DNA of 64,000 nt from assembly GCA_902826485.1 (NCBI GenBank), contig CADEEZ010000004.1:98582-162581 (forward strand), written 5' to 3'. A program made the translations under genes and the position numbers. Below, piece by piece: positions 16,951-26,892 of the stretch (the stretch's first letter is position 1; each line of letters begins with the position of its first letter). Source of the DNA: an uncultured Gammaproteobacteria bacterium (GTDB lineage Bacteria > Pseudomonadota > Gammaproteobacteria > Berkiellales > Berkiellaceae). Below the pieces are notes generated by a model. The model made no database searches. It saw only the letters and a list, made by a program, of their open reading frames with translations, and was not told the DNA's origin.

Positions 16951-18021
16951 CTAAAAAACAGGATCATTGGGTTTGTGAGAAGCAGGCTTGTTCGCTGTCC
17001 CTGTGTTAATCTGATGCTTTATGGTCCTAAATATTTCAGTTTCTTCATCATAAAAATAACTCATTAGCATCAAAGCTTGACCTGATATCACCGGTAAAAT
17101 TTCTTGTAGTAAAAAAGTAGAATACACCATTGCCTCACCTAACTGGGGTTTATATATGCCTAAGCTGTATTCGGGGAAGCAAATCCCCCCCCCTTTATAT
17201 TCATCTGGGGCGCTTAACGCAATAACAATAGCGTATTGATAAGGTGCGTCATGTTCTTGTGCATGCACACGAAATAATTTTGTGGGCCCTTTATTATCAG
17301 GTGTATAAACACTAATAATGGGATCTTTTCTTTTTTTAGGTTTAAAGTAAAAAGCTTTTAATATTTCTGGCACTACCCGTTCGTATAGTCTTTTGTCTAC
17401 ATAGCTATTAAACGGCGGGTGTAAATTTTTTCTACTGGCAATTTCATTGCACAAACCAGGCTCGATTACATTGGGAATCAATAACACAGGCGCATGCGTT
17501 TTGACGATATAGGGCTGATTTTCAGGCAACACTTCAGATAATTCATCTAAAATTTGCAATACATGAGCATTCGTTTGTTTGGGATAATATTGTTTTCTAA
17601 TTCGAAGAGTGCTATCTAAAACAAGGGTGGCTCGGCGAACCTCAATGGCTTCTTTTGGACCCGCTTTAGCCGTTAAGACGATACCAAGCGCTTTTGCAGC
17701 TTGAAACTCTGGATCAGAAAGTAAAGGAAATAAGATATTTAATTTTTTTGCACTTTCATATAAATCGAGGGAAGAATTAGGCGAAATCCCTATAACGGAT
17801 ACACCCTTTTCCCTAAATAGATTAATTTTACTTTGAATAATTTTAAGTAATTCTAAACAAAAAGGATGATGAATACTCAAAAAGTAAAATATCACCACAG
17901 GTTTGCCAATGAGATGATTTAAATCGAAAGATTTAAATCGCTCATCTTGCAATACAATGCGTGGCAATCTTTCGCCTTTATTTTTAGGCGCAAAAATCCA
18001 ATCTTGTTTTTTATCTGACAT
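16951..18021 (-). CDS. redoxin fused to a degenerate 2OG-Fe(II) oxygenase-like domain
   Basis: Product of 356 residues. Residues 20-165 form a thioredoxin/AhpC-like domain (VVIFYFLSIHHPFCLELL) with one Cys, C55, in the peroxidatic position. Residues 175-330 resemble the 2OG-Fe(II) dioxygenase domain found fused to redoxins in other bacteria (VVPEILKAFYF, EYKGGGICFPEY, LPVISGQ). In the family as I know it, iron is held by H-x-D and a distal His, and an Arg binds 2-oxoglutarate. Here the aligned residues read E256-H257-D258, Q306 and A316, so only the Asp survives. Probably catalytically dead or altered in the C-terminal half. Upstream neighbour is ung. Confidence 0.72.
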   Translation of the reverse strand: MSDKKQDWIFAPKNKGERLPRIVLQDERFKSFDLNHLIGKPVVIFYFLSIHHPFCLELLKIIQSKINLFREKGVSVIGISPNSSLDLYESAKKLNILFPLLSDPEFQAAKALGIVLTAKAGPKEAIEVRRATLVLDSTLRIRKQYYPKQTNAHVLQILDELSEVLPENQPYIVKTHAPVLLIPNVIEPGLCNEIASRKNLHPPFNSYVDKRLYERVVPEILKAFYFKPKKRKDPIISVYTPDNKGPTKLFRVHAQEHDAPYQYAIVIALSAPDEYKGGGICFPEYSLGIYKPQLGEAMVYSTFLLQEILPVISGQALMLMSYFYDEETEIFRTIKHQINTGTANKPASHKPNDPVF

Positions 18022-18087
18022 AATATTTAAGGTTTATTACCTGTATGAATAAACAGAATATTATTTATTAACTCGTTAACTATCTTA

Positions 18088-18768
18088 TTAGCTTAGCTCA
18101 GGAAGCTTCCAATCAATAGGCGTTTGCTTCTGTTTAATAAGATATTCATTAATTTGAGAAAAAGGCTTAGAGCCAAAGAAGCCTCGGTAAGCAGAAAGGG
18201 GAGAAGGATGAACTGAATGTAGCACCAGGTGTTTGTTTCTGTCGATCATTTTTCCTTTTTGTTGGGCGTAAGATCCCCATAACACAAAAACCAAAGGACG
18301 ATTTTCCTTGTTTAACAATTCAATCACTTTGTCGGTAAATTTTTCCCAGCCTCGATTTTGATGCGCAGCGGGTTTGGCTTGTTCTACTGTCAAAACGCTA
18401 TTTAATAATAATATGCCTTGTTTTGCCCAAGCCGTTAAATCACCGTGCTTAACGGGTTTTATTTTTAAATCGTCTTCAAGCTCTTTGTAAATATTCACTA
18501 ACGAAGGCGGAACGGTCACTCCCTTTTGTACAGAAAAGCATAAACCATGTGCTTGATTAGGGCCATGGTAAGGATCTTGGCCGATGATCACCACTTTTAC
18601 TTTATTTAAAGGCGCAAGTTCAAAGGCATTAAATATTTCTTTAAAATTGGGATAAAGTACTTTGCCCATTTTTTTTTCATTTCGCAAAAATGTGCTAAGG
18701 GTACGCATATAAGGTTGTGCTAATTCGGTTGCTAGGGCAGCATGCCACTTTTTTTCTTTTATTGTCAT
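18088..18768 (-). CDS. ung: uracil-DNA glycosylase
   Basis: Removes uracil from DNA as the first step of base-excision repair. The 226-residue product has the family-1 water-activating motif [24 protein letters not shown], the WGSYAQ region and the Leu-loop motif [14 protein letters not shown]. Length is normal. The ATG lies within a four-base ATGA overlap with the stop of the patatin gene upstream, so the two are translationally coupled. No oddities seen. Confidence 0.96.
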   Translation of the reverse strand: MTIKEKKWHAALATELAQPYMRTLSTFLRNEKKMGKVLYPNFKEIFNAFELAPLNKVKVVIIGQDPYHGPNQAHGLCFSVQKGVTVPPSLVNIYKELEDDLKIKPVKHGDLTAWAKQGILLLNSVLTVEQAKPAAHQNRGWEKFTDKVIELLNKENRPLVFVLWGSYAQQKGKMIDRNKHLVLHSVHPSPLSAYRGFFGSKPFSQINEYLIKQKQTPIDWKLPELS

Positions 18769-19952
18769 AATGTGGGTCTTAACTTCTTTGGGCTATTGTG
18801 AGGAGAAACGGAGTTTTTGCAAAGTTGTTCTGCCAATTCTTTTACAGCAATATGACTTTGATCTTCTAAATATTTTAATTCAGGAGGCGAAGGCGTAAAA
18901 TTAATGGGGTTATAATCTACTTTAATGACTATGCTACGTTGTTTTTCTTCTTCTGTTAAAGATAACGGCCTTTGAAATATCACCAACATAAATAAATAAT
19001 AAAGATATTCTAAAAAAGAAGTAATATTTTTACCTTGTTCAATAGAAAATGAATTGGCTAAAACAAACCCCAAACGTTTTTCATTTGCTACGGGTTTACT
19101 TGCGCCCATCCCCCAAGGATAATTTTTGATAATGCCCCCATCGGTATGAATATCAAATTTACCGTCTGCATTCATGATTCTTTTGACAGGAAACGCCACA
19201 GGAATAGAGCAAGATAATGCTATTGTTTCAGCTACTTTGGTATCTGGCGTGAGTAGATACGAATATACATCAATATCTCCTTTAGAAACATTCGTGGAGC
19301 TCAATCGGAGTTCTTTTTTATAGCCTGCATCATATAATTCTTTGAAGGTGGGATCATCCAACCCAGTGATATCTTTTATCATTTGCCTAAAATAACTGGG
19401 CATCGATTGTCCACGACAAACACCCCAGCTTGAACGAAGTCGAGTAAAAATATTCCAAAAACTCCAGTCTTGAAAGCTTGCAGTAGGCATGCTGGCAAGT
19501 AACGGCTGCAGATCTTCTGCCTTAACTTCTAAAGCAATTCCTGCCGCAATAATAGCACCAACTGAAGATCCCACACTGACTTTTACTTTAGATAAGTCTA
19601 AGCCATATTCACTCGCAGATTTAACCGCTGCGGGAAAACCACATCCTGCGCCTCCCCCACCACTAAAGTAAACTTCTTCCACGCCTTCGAAGGCTTTATC
19701 AAGCGATCTTGGCGTACTGACCCGTTCGGGCGCAGGGTTCGTCGTATTTTTTAAAGTATTTTTTGAACAGGTCTTACAATAATAAGTTGGCGTAAATACA
19801 GCAGGTTGAGTTGGGTGTTGTTCCTGTTCTTTTTTTCCCAAAGTCGCAATAAAATGCTTAAATTTAAGCTCTTCTTTTTTTATTAAATCTACCCCATTCT
19901 GATTTAGTTGAATCAGCTTGGCTGAAAGAAGTGCTTGGTTATGTTTGGACAT
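18765..19952 (-). CDS. patatin-like phospholipase
   Basis: Predicted lipid acyl hydrolase of 395 residues. The patatin core starts near residue 92 with [13 protein letters not shown] (oxyanion hole). The nucleophile elbow GSSVG follows, with Ser130, and the catalytic Asp271 in [11 protein letters not shown]. The N-terminal 90 residues are polar and hold a CKTC pair near 59-62, possibly a metal or redox site. No signal peptide is present, which fits a cytosolic enzyme or an effector delivered by a contact-dependent system. The window contains a second, larger patatin at 30-32.5 kb; patatins are frequent effectors in intracellular gammaproteobacteria. Substrate unknown. Confidence 0.85.
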   Translation of the reverse strand: MSKHNQALLSAKLIQLNQNGVDLIKKEELKFKHFIATLGKKEQEQHPTQPAVFTPTYYCKTCSKNTLKNTTNPAPERVSTPRSLDKAFEGVEEVYFSGGGGAGCGFPAAVKSASEYGLDLSKVKVSVGSSVGAIIAAGIALEVKAEDLQPLLASMPTASFQDWSFWNIFTRLRSSWGVCRGQSMPSYFRQMIKDITGLDDPTFKELYDAGYKKELRLSSTNVSKGDIDVYSYLLTPDTKVAETIALSCSIPVAFPVKRIMNADGKFDIHTDGGIIKNYPWGMGASKPVANEKRLGFVLANSFSIEQGKNITSFLEYLYYLFMLVIFQRPLSLTEEEKQRSIVIKVDYNPINFTPSPPELKYLEDQSHIAVKELAEQLCKNSVSPHNSPKKLRPTL

Positions 19953-19990
19953 CTTTGCTTATCTCGTTAATAATCGTTAAACTAACATAA

Positions 19991-20641
19991 GTGGATACTC
20001 AATCGCTACTAAAATACGCTCAAAGCCTTTCAGGTAAGTCTTTTTTGCAACTTGCCAAACTCTCGGAGATCCCCCTTTCTACCCCTAATCGACTCAATAC
20101 AAAAGGATGGCTAGGGCAAACTTTAGAAGTATGCTTAGGTGCCACAGCAGGCTCACAATCTCTACCCGATTTTGTTAATTTAGGCATTGAACTCAAAACT
20201 ATCCCTATTTTTTCGGATGGCACACCCAAAGAATCTACTTATATTTGTACCGCCCCAGTCCCTATCCGAGATACTTCTTGGGCACACTCTCGTGTGTTGA
20301 ATAAATTAAGAAAAGTACTTTGGTTTCCTTACTTTTATAATAAACTTATTCCTTTTGAAAACCAAATTTTAGGCACGCCCTTCTTATGGTCCCCCACGCC
20401 AATTCAATATTTTAAATTACAAACAGATTGGGAAGAATTAGTAGAATTAATCAATTTCGGTAAAATTGAAAATTTAAGTGCGCATATAGGAGAATGCTTA
20501 CAAATTAGACCCAAAGCCAGTCATGCCAAAGTACAAATTTCGCTTATTAGTCATGAAGGTGAACCTATCTCAACCACCCCAAAAGGGTTTTACTTACGAC
20601 CCAGTTTTACCAAAGAAATTATTTTATCGTATTACATTTAA
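19991..20641 (+). CDS. mutH: DNA mismatch repair endonuclease MutH
   Basis: Nicks the unmethylated strand at hemimethylated GATC sites after MutS/MutL recognition. The product of 216 residues shows the Sau3AI/MutH core: KGWLGQTLEVCLGA, then LPDFVNLGIELKTIPI with the D-x6-E-x-K catalytic set (Asp60, Glu67, Lys69). The start is a GTG without a clear Shine-Dalgarno; no nearer in-frame ATG exists. It is transcribed divergently from the patatin gene, with 38 bases between starts. Its presence predicts a Dam methylase elsewhere in the genome. Confidence 0.93.
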   Translation: MDTQSLLKYAQSLSGKSFLQLAKLSEIPLSTPNRLNTKGWLGQTLEVCLGATAGSQSLPDFVNLGIELKTIPIFSDGTPKESTYICTAPVPIRDTSWAHSRVLNKLRKVLWFPYFYNKLIPFENQILGTPFLWSPTPIQYFKLQTDWEELVELINFGKIENLSAHIGECLQIRPKASHAKVQISLISHEGEPISTTPKGFYLRPSFTKEIILSYYI

Positions 20642-20643
20642 AA

Positions 20644-21930
20644 TTAAAGATGGGCCACAGGCTGGCAATTTGTTTCTTTCACAAACATAATTAATAGCAA
20701 CGCACCAAACAAACAAATCGGAATCAAACTCAAAGCATATTGATAATCTGCTAGCATAAATAACCTAACGCCATATTCATTAACCATCCCACAAGCATGA
20801 TTGTCTAATATTTTTCCCAAAATAGGTTGGGCAAGCGCACCTGTTGCATAACTAATTGTATGAATAAAACCCATGGCAGTGCCCGTTAAATGTAGCGGCA
20901 TTAATTCTCGACCCACTGAAAAAGCCAGAATAAACCCGCTTGAAAAAAAACCTAATAAAAACACTAAAATTTGCATCACTATAATAGGTTTAGGTAAATA
21001 TAAAACACTCATCATTACTAAAATAGTTAAAATAGTAGCCAACGCCATGAGTGGATTTCGTTTGCCTATTTTATCAGAAAGCCATCCATAAAATGGTGCA
21101 CCGAGGGCCCAACCTAAAAATAGCATTGACACGATCCAAGCTGCACTTTCAGTGCTAACACCATAAGTGCTTTCTATATAGGACACTCCCCATAGCTGCC
21201 CAAAACCTGTAGTGGGAATAAACATTAACCCCACATAAATAGAAATCAGCCATAGGGCAGGATGACGAATCAGTTGTAATAAGCCAGGCAATATATCCTG
21301 AATTAATTTATTATTTTTGTGAACAGATTGTCCCATCAACCACCAAATGAAAAAAGACAATATCGCGCCAAAAGCACCAGCAAAAAATAGCGCATCTCGC
21401 CACCCAATCGCTTTCACTAACATAGCCACAGGTGCTTGACCTACAACAGCCCCCATCATGCCCACTGCAAGCATTAAACCGGTTAGCAAGGCAAAGCGGT
21501 TAAGGGGAAACCACATTGAGGCAATTTTGAGCGTACCCACCAACGCAAACGAACCCCCTACCCCCATAATCAATCGACTCAATTCTGCAAACCAAATCGT
21601 GGTCGAACCGCCAAACATAAAACAACTCACAGAACATAAAACAGCACCAATCGTTAATAATATTCTGGGGCCAAATCTATCCATTAATATGCCAACAGGA
21701 ATTTGCATGAATGCATAAGCATAATAATAAAAAGCCGCTAAATGACCTAATTGTTCGCCTGAAGCGTTCAATTCTGCCATTAAGGGATCTGTCATTATGC
21801 TAGGGGAAACTAAGAGTATAATTTCATAGAAGTAAAAACAAGCCGCTGCCACCCAAATGAAGAGAGGCCTCCAAGATTGGGTTTTGGAAAGAGGTTGAGA
21901 AAACGCAACCCCGGCGATTTTAGTCACCAC
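20644..21930 (-). CDS. MFS transporter
   Basis: Major facilitator superfamily permease of 428 residues with about twelve hydrophobic helices. The loop 2-3 signature PVGILMDRFGPRILL and its counterpart YGWLSDKIGKRNPLM in the second half are present. Starts at GTG-GTG with GAGGG upstream. It ends two bases from the convergent mutH stop. Similar MFS proteins are numerous in Legionella-like bacteria, where some (Pht group) import amino acids or nucleosides from the host vacuole; this one cannot be assigned to a substrate. Confidence 0.87.
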   Translation of the reverse strand: MVTKIAGVAFSQPLSKTQSWRPLFIWVAAACFYFYEIILLVSPSIMTDPLMAELNASGEQLGHLAAFYYYAYAFMQIPVGILMDRFGPRILLTIGAVLCSVSCFMFGGSTTIWFAELSRLIMGVGGSFALVGTLKIASMWFPLNRFALLTGLMLAVGMMGAVVGQAPVAMLVKAIGWRDALFFAGAFGAILSFFIWWLMGQSVHKNNKLIQDILPGLLQLIRHPALWLISIYVGLMFIPTTGFGQLWGVSYIESTYGVSTESAAWIVSMLFLGWALGAPFYGWLSDKIGKRNPLMALATILTILVMMSVLYLPKPIIVMQILVFLLGFFSSGFILAFSVGRELMPLHLTGTAMGFIHTISYATGALAQPILGKILDNHACGMVNEYGVRLFMLADYQYALSLIPICLFGALLLIMFVKETNCQPVAHL

Positions 21931-21945
21931 CTTTCCCTCTTCAAA

Positions 21946-23733
21946 TTATTCAGCAACGTAATCTTTTTGGTAATGCTTTTTAAACGCTTCAGAAAAATCT
22001 AGTGCTTTGGCACGCTCTTCAGGGGTCATTTCTTCCATCAAGGCACGATATTGTTCTTGCATCCCCTCATGTCTGTCTTCTGCCGCGACAGACCACCAGC
22101 TGAATGCCAGTGCATTGTCTTTGGGCGCCCCTTGGCCATGGTGATACATTTCAGCAACCTGATACTGAGCATGTGGCGCTCCTTGAAAGGCTGCGCTTTC
22201 AAACCACGTTAACGCTTCGCCATTGTTTTGTTTAACGCCTTTACCAGCTAAATACATCATGCCCATATTATAATTTGCATAAGCAGAGCCTTTATGGGCG
22301 GCGGATTTAAAGTAGTTTTGGGCTTGAACATAATCGGGCTTAATCCACTTGCCGCGGTAATATTGTTCACCCATTTCGTTTTCTGCGACGGCCAATCCCT
22401 GATCCGCTGCGCGTTGAAACCATTTGATGGCTTCAATGGGATCTTTTTTCAGCCCTAAGCCATAATAATATATTTTACCCACTTGATATTTAGCTAAAGC
22501 ATTACCGCTTTGTTTTTCAGCTAAACGATACCATTCTACAGATTGTTTCAGATCGTGCTTAACACCAATACCATGCAAATATAAAATACTCAGCATATAT
22601 TGTGCGTACGGAGAATCTTGATTGGCTGCGACACGATAATATTGGATAGCCTCTTCTGGCATGCGCTTAATCCCTTTGCCTGCCAAAGACATATCCGCTA
22701 ATCGGGTATAAGCCGGCATAACATTGCCTTGTGCCGCTTTTTCATACCAATAACGCGCTTTGGTATAACTTTGAGCAACACCTTTACCAATCAAATGAAA
22801 CTCGCCTAAACGATACGCTGCATAGGGATCCCCCATATTCGCTGCACGTTCATACCATTTTGCGGCTGTTTGCAAATTTTTAGGGACGGCTTCGCCCATT
22901 TCATATTGCATACCTAAATTAAAGGCGGCTTTACCTGATCCTTTTTCTGCTCCTAGCGTGTAAAGATCAAAAGCGCGTACGGGATCTTTTTCTACACCAA
23001 GGCCTTGAGCATATAACTCTCCCATTGAGGCATAGGCGTCTAAATAGCCTTCTTGTGAAGCATCTTTATAAAGGGCTAGGGCTCGCTCGTGATTTCGCCC
23101 TCTTGTGGTACCCGTGGCATATAAATAACCTGCTCGATACTTTGCTTCAGCTGACCCTAATTTACCCGCTTGTAAAAACCAGTTTAAAGCAATATCCCTA
23201 TCTTGTTCAGAACGATGCCAATTTTCATAAAGTTTACCCAGTCTTAACATGGCATCGACATTTTGTTCATCTGCCGCTTTTTGGTACCATCTTGCCGCTT
23301 TAATATAACTTTGTTCAATCCCATTGCCATCGACATACATATCACCTAACGCAAGCTGTGCGCTCACCATGCCTTGTGCAGCACTCATTCGATAGTATTC
23401 AGATGCTTTTTTTAGATTGCGCTCAGTCCATTTTCCTTCTCTATAGACCTCTGCGAGCCTTAATTGCGCTGTTTTTTCGCCTAAATCAGCCGCTTCTATT
23501 AATAGCCGTATTCCCATGGGGATATCATCGGGCATGCCATTTTGCAAATAGACTTCAGCAATTTGAAACTTATTGGTTGCTTCATCTAGCCTTTTCGAAT
23601 CGATAATTTTATGCGTTAATCGGGCATCAATATTATCTTCTTCTTCATCCACATAAGAAATTCGGTTTGGCGGTTGTAAGCCACAACCCGCTACTAAAGC
23701 AGTCATTATCAGAAACGAACAAAGTTTTTTCAT
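21946..23733 (-). CDS. SEL1-repeat lipoprotein
   Basis: Secreted lipoprotein of 595 residues. The first 17 residues form a lipoprotein signal peptide with the lipobox LVAGC (Cys17). From about residue 50 to 560 it is built of roughly fourteen SEL1/TPR-like repeats of 36 residues with the A..WY.KAA..G...A...LG pattern. Such solenoids mediate protein-protein contacts; in Legionella, LpnE and EnhC of this kind affect host entry and trafficking. The outer-membrane barrel gene is immediately upstream (16-base gap), and ihfB before that, so the three may be one transcript. Role inferred from family only. Confidence 0.88.
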   Translation of the reverse strand: MKKLCSFLIMTALVAGCGLQPPNRISYVDEEEDNIDARLTHKIIDSKRLDEATNKFQIAEVYLQNGMPDDIPMGIRLLIEAADLGEKTAQLRLAEVYREGKWTERNLKKASEYYRMSAAQGMVSAQLALGDMYVDGNGIEQSYIKAARWYQKAADEQNVDAMLRLGKLYENWHRSEQDRDIALNWFLQAGKLGSAEAKYRAGYLYATGTTRGRNHERALALYKDASQEGYLDAYASMGELYAQGLGVEKDPVRAFDLYTLGAEKGSGKAAFNLGMQYEMGEAVPKNLQTAAKWYERAANMGDPYAAYRLGEFHLIGKGVAQSYTKARYWYEKAAQGNVMPAYTRLADMSLAGKGIKRMPEEAIQYYRVAANQDSPYAQYMLSILYLHGIGVKHDLKQSVEWYRLAEKQSGNALAKYQVGKIYYYGLGLKKDPIEAIKWFQRAADQGLAVAENEMGEQYYRGKWIKPDYVQAQNYFKSAAHKGSAYANYNMGMMYLAGKGVKQNNGEALTWFESAAFQGAPHAQYQVAEMYHHGQGAPKDNALAFSWWSVAAEDRHEGMQEQYRALMEEMTPEERAKALDFSEAFKKHYQKDYVAE

Positions 23734-23749
23734 GACGATTCCATGTCGA

Positions 23750-24571
23750 TTAAATACGATAGACTAAGCCTGCATACAGACCCGATGACAACACATCATC
23801 TATTTTTAAAGTCGTGCCGGATACTGGGCCAATTTGAATCGAGCCAAAATCCATAAATCGATAAGACACATCAAATAATAAGTTACCAATAATATCGTAT
23901 CTGAAACCCGCACCTAAATTCCAAGCAAACGTTGACTTACGATCCGATTGAGCGCCTAACGGGGCATTGGTTGCGATGTTAAACGTATTGCTTTCGGTTT
24001 TGATTAACGCAGCACCGATACCGGCATTCAGATAAAAATGTAAGCGTTTTGGCATAAACGCGAGTTCATTACCAAATTCATATTCAACATTAACAAAAGG
24101 CGTAATGTTTTTTACGCGAGATTGCAAATAAAAAGGACCACCTTGAACCATTGGGTTCGCATTATAATGTGCCCCTTCAGACATTAATAACTCAGCTTCT
24201 ATAATCCAATTCTGCCATTTATACCCATAAGACACAGTCCATTGCCATAGCTTTTCATCAAATTCTGGTACCGTAGGCGCAGGAGTTGCTCCACCAGAAA
24301 TGTTTGTGATTTTTTTCAATTCAAGCTTAGGGCGACCGACTCTGGCACGGACATAAGAACGGTTATCAGGTCGTTTAACCACAACGCTATCTAGAAAAGC
24401 TTGATCTTGTTCTTCTACTGGCACTTCACCTTGCATGGCACGCCTAAAAGTTGAATTTTGCCCATTGCCATACATCTCATCGGAATCTGCATCCATTATC
24501 TCTATTCCGGCATAACTTAAAGAGATTGACGAGAAAAAAAGCAAAGTTATTGCCGTCATTTTTGTTATCAT
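23750..24571 (-). CDS. outer-membrane beta-barrel protein
   Basis: Product of 273 residues from the ATG at 24571. That start follows the ihfB stop and has GGAAGA upstream; a longer reading would overlap ihfB. The signal peptide (MTAITLLFFSSISLSYA) is clear. The mature part has alternating beta-strand sequence such as WQWTVSYGYKWQNWIIEAEL and ends ...SGLYAGLVYRI, similar to small eight-stranded porin-like or OmpA/OmpW-fold barrels. FRYDIIGNLLFDVSYRFMDF is typical of an OMP_b-brl domain. Pore or adhesion function is not determined. Sits between ihfB and the SEL1 lipoprotein. Confidence 0.8.
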   Translation of the reverse strand: MITKMTAITLLFFSSISLSYAGIEIMDADSDEMYGNGQNSTFRRAMQGEVPVEEQDQAFLDSVVVKRPDNRSYVRARVGRPKLELKKITNISGGATPAPTVPEFDEKLWQWTVSYGYKWQNWIIEAELLMSEGAHYNANPMVQGGPFYLQSRVKNITPFVNVEYEFGNELAFMPKRLHFYLNAGIGAALIKTESNTFNIATNAPLGAQSDRKSTFAWNLGAGFRYDIIGNLLFDVSYRFMDFGSIQIGPVSGTTLKIDDVLSSGLYAGLVYRI

Positions 24572-24572
24572 G

Positions 24573-24875
24573 TTAACTATCTTCCATGCTAGATTTACAT
24601 TCATTGACACGCTCTCTTAGCTCCTTTCCTGGCTTGAAATGCGGGGCATACTTACCTTCAGTATGAACCATCTCCCCTGTTCTTGGGTTACGAGCAACCC
24701 GTGGTTGACGATAGCGCAAAGAAAAACTGCCAAACCCTCGTATTTCGATTCGCTGACCTTTTTCCAAGGCATCTGCCATCATGTTAAATATATATTTAAC
24801 GCAATCTTCAAGCACACCTATTTGCATATTAGGATGTTTGTTTGCTAAGTAGTTAATGAGTTCTGCTCTAGTCAT
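24573..24875 (-). CDS. ihfB: integration host factor subunit beta
   Basis: DNA-bending nucleoid protein that pairs with IhfA. The product is 100 residues from the ATG at 24875, where GAGG is spaced five bases away, rather than the ATG at 24899. [35 protein letters not shown] and [18 protein letters not shown] match IhfB closely, including the Pro of the DNA-intercalating arm region (ARNPRTG). The rpsA gene that often precedes ihfB is absent; the start faces rpoS, 222 bases away. Confidence 0.93.
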   Translation of the reverse strand: MTRAELINYLANKHPNMQIGVLEDCVKYIFNMMADALEKGQRIEIRGFGSFSLRYRQPRVARNPRTGEMVHTEGKYAPHFKPGKELRERVNECKSSMEDS

Positions 24876-25097
24876 TTGTTCCTCATGCACTCCCAACATC
24901 AGACTTCAACGCTAGCGCATTCTGAAGAGACTGGCAAGTTGTCCCCTGTTGAGAAATTTTACAAGTTATGATCATACAAATGCCTCCTGACAAATTCAAT
25001 TATCGCTAACTTCTTGAGAGAGCTCAACTTTCTCATTTCGGCACAACTCCTGCATAGATATCCTGTGTTCTTAATTTTGCAACCAAGGAAGGGCAAA

Positions 25098-26051
25098 ATG
25101 AAACTATCATGGAATGGACCTATCGATTTCTCAAACCACGATGAAGTAGAAGACAATGCTACTCCATTACCCCAAGATTTTCATGAGGAAGCTAGAACCA
25201 CAGATAAAAAAGCCAACAATGAATCTGATCCTACGCAAATTTACCTGAAAGAAATAGGGGGATCACATTTATTAAGTGCTGAAGAAGAAGTTAAATATGC
25301 ACGACTGGCTTTGGCAGGGGACCTCCCCGCTCGTGAAATCATGATAAAAAGCAATTTAAGGCTCGTGGTGAAAATAGCACGTCGCTATCTCAATCGCGGC
25401 TTACCCCTGTTAGATCTCATCGAAGAAGGCAACCTAGGCTTAATTAGAGCCGTTGAAAAGTTCGATCCTGAACGCGGATTCCGTTTTTCTACTTATGCCA
25501 CTTGGTGGATAAGACAAAACATTGAACGCGCCCTAATGAACCAAACGCGCACTATTCGTTTGCCTATTCATATTATTAAAGAACTCAACGTCTATCTCCG
25601 AAAAGCAAGGGAAATTGCGCAAGACTTAGAAGAAGAGCCAAAATATGAAGACATCGCTGCGGCCATGAATACCACCGCAGAAGAAGTCAACAAAATGATG
25701 CGCTTAAACGAAAAAACCTTATCGCTAGATACGCCTATGGCCGATGACACCGATAAGCCCCTACTCGATGCGCTTTCCGATAACGATAGCGCTGGCCCTG
25801 CAGAAGAATTTGAGGACAATAACTTATTTGGTACGTTAAACGACTGTTTATCAAGACTCAATGAAAAACAGCGTGCCATTATCGCTCATCGGTTTGGGTT
25901 ATATGGCTTTGAAGAATCTACTTTAGAAGATGTCGGTAAACATGTGGGGTTAACGCGCGAACGTGTTAGACAAATTCAGGTAGACGCCTTAAAGCAACTC
26001 AAAGACATCTTAGAACAAAATGGCGTGAATAAAGATATTTTGTTTTGCTAG
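25098..26051 (+). CDS. rpoS: RNA polymerase sigma factor RpoS
   Basis: Stationary-phase and general-stress sigma factor of 317 residues. The ATG at 25098 follows AAGGAAGGG; an in-frame TTG at 25014 is not supported. Regions 1.2 to 4.2 are complete: [64 protein letters not shown] and the helix-turn-helix [20 protein letters not shown]. The sequence fits RpoS rather than RpoD or RpoH. The nlpD gene that precedes rpoS in many relatives is missing, which changes promoter context. In intracellular Legionellales RpoS drives the transmissive phase. Confidence 0.93.
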   Translation: MKLSWNGPIDFSNHDEVEDNATPLPQDFHEEARTTDKKANNESDPTQIYLKEIGGSHLLSAEEEVKYARLALAGDLPAREIMIKSNLRLVVKIARRYLNRGLPLLDLIEEGNLGLIRAVEKFDPERGFRFSTYATWWIRQNIERALMNQTRTIRLPIHIIKELNVYLRKAREIAQDLEEEPKYEDIAAAMNTTAEEVNKMMRLNEKTLSLDTPMADDTDKPLLDALSDNDSAGPAEEFEDNNLFGTLNDCLSRLNEKQRAIIAHRFGLYGFEESTLEDVGKHVGLTRERVRQIQVDALKQLKDILEQNGVNKDILFC

Positions 26052-26076
26052 TTAGTTTTGAATAGGCAATTCTTTT

Positions 26077-26133
26077 GTCCCTTTCAAGGGACCAGCCCTC
26101 ACGTCGTAGCTAAAAGCGAAGACGGAAGGGCTG
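26077..26133. repeat. double inverted repeat between rpoS and ankyrin gene, element C
   Basis: Two adjoining hairpins: GTCCCTT/AAGGGAC at 26077-26092 with a two-base loop, and CAGCCCT (26093-26099)/AGGGCTG (26127-26133) with an inner CGTC/GACG pair. The second one overlaps the last codons and stop of the ankyrin gene ending at 26110, so the repeat supplies that protein's C-terminus (PQPFRLRF). It may terminate both convergent genes, although T-runs are short. Confidence 0.5.
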
Positions 26134-26865
26134 AGGGTTGTTTGCCCTTGTCTCATCAGTATTTATTTCTTCTGCGCCTCTTGATGAAAAAGTTAAAGTC
26201 TTAAAAGCATTACAAAGCGCCATTGCATCCTGTTTTGCATGATAGGCATGCCACAGCCTATCGTTTCCAAGACTCAAATTGAGTTCTAATATTCGTCCCA
26301 TTAACTCCATAGGTAAACGGGGGAAAGGATTTTTTTCATTCTTATCTACATAAAGCAATCCCAATTTGTTAAAGGCGGACATACGATGTTTAATGACTGT
26401 TGCATTAAACAACTCAAAATGAATGTTTTTATAGGCATTTTCATCAAACACGCAACTTAACAATAAAAACGTCATTTCGGGATCATTCGAAAAATTACGT
26501 ACTTCAAACAATACCGTTTCTTTATCGTAATTTTGCGCCTGAGGATTAGCACCACATTTTAGTAAAATATTGACTATATCAATCTGTTCACAACAAACGG
26601 CCCACATCAACGCCGTTCTGCCTTGAAATTTATCTATTGCTTCTAAGTTATTCGCCCCTTTTTCAATTAATAAATTGACCATTGCAATATTGTCTTCCGA
26701 GCGAATTGCCCACATCAGTGCCGTGAATCCATATTGATCTGATGCATTTGGGCTAGCACCGTTTTTAAGTAATAATTTTAGTAGATCAATATTATTCGTT
26801 TGAACTGCGGCCAGCACCTGAATGTCTTTTTCTTTTTGATTATCTTGAATAAGATCTAAATCCAT
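26110..26865 (-). CDS. ankyrin-repeat protein with C-terminal F-box-like segment (copy 1)
   Basis: Product of 251 residues. Residues 10-135 contain three to four ankyrin repeats (LKLLLKNGASPNASDQYGFT, NLLIEKGANNLEAIDKFQGR, NILLKCGANPQAQN). Residues 155-225 hold VIKHRMSAFNKLGLLYVDKN followed by FPRLPMELMGRILEL, which fits the F-box core L-P-x-E-L-x-x-x-I-L, and WHAYHAKQDAMALC. The same block recurs in the next two genes. Ankyrins followed by a C-terminal F-box is the layout of poxvirus PRANC and some Orientia Ank proteins that hijack the host SCF ubiquitin ligase. The C-terminus lies in a palindromic repeat. Host role inferred. Confidence 0.75.
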   Translation of the reverse strand: MDLDLIQDNQKEKDIQVLAAVQTNNIDLLKLLLKNGASPNASDQYGFTALMWAIRSEDNIAMVNLLIEKGANNLEAIDKFQGRTALMWAVCCEQIDIVNILLKCGANPQAQNYDKETVLFEVRNFSNDPEMTFLLLSCVFDENAYKNIHFELFNATVIKHRMSAFNKLGLLYVDKNEKNPFPRLPMELMGRILELNLSLGNDRLWHAYHAKQDAMALCNAFKTLTFSSRGAEEINTDETRANNPQPFRLRF

Positions 26866-26892
26866 AATAAAAACCTAAGTATAAGTACCGTT

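Noticed and set aside
24901-25097. Sigma70 promoter of rpoS
   Set aside because: TATGAT is present but no -35 box lies at an acceptable distance.
24959-25156. Open frame opposite the rpoS start
   Set aside because: It is antisense to the 5' end of rpoS, has no ribosome-binding site and no family resemblance.
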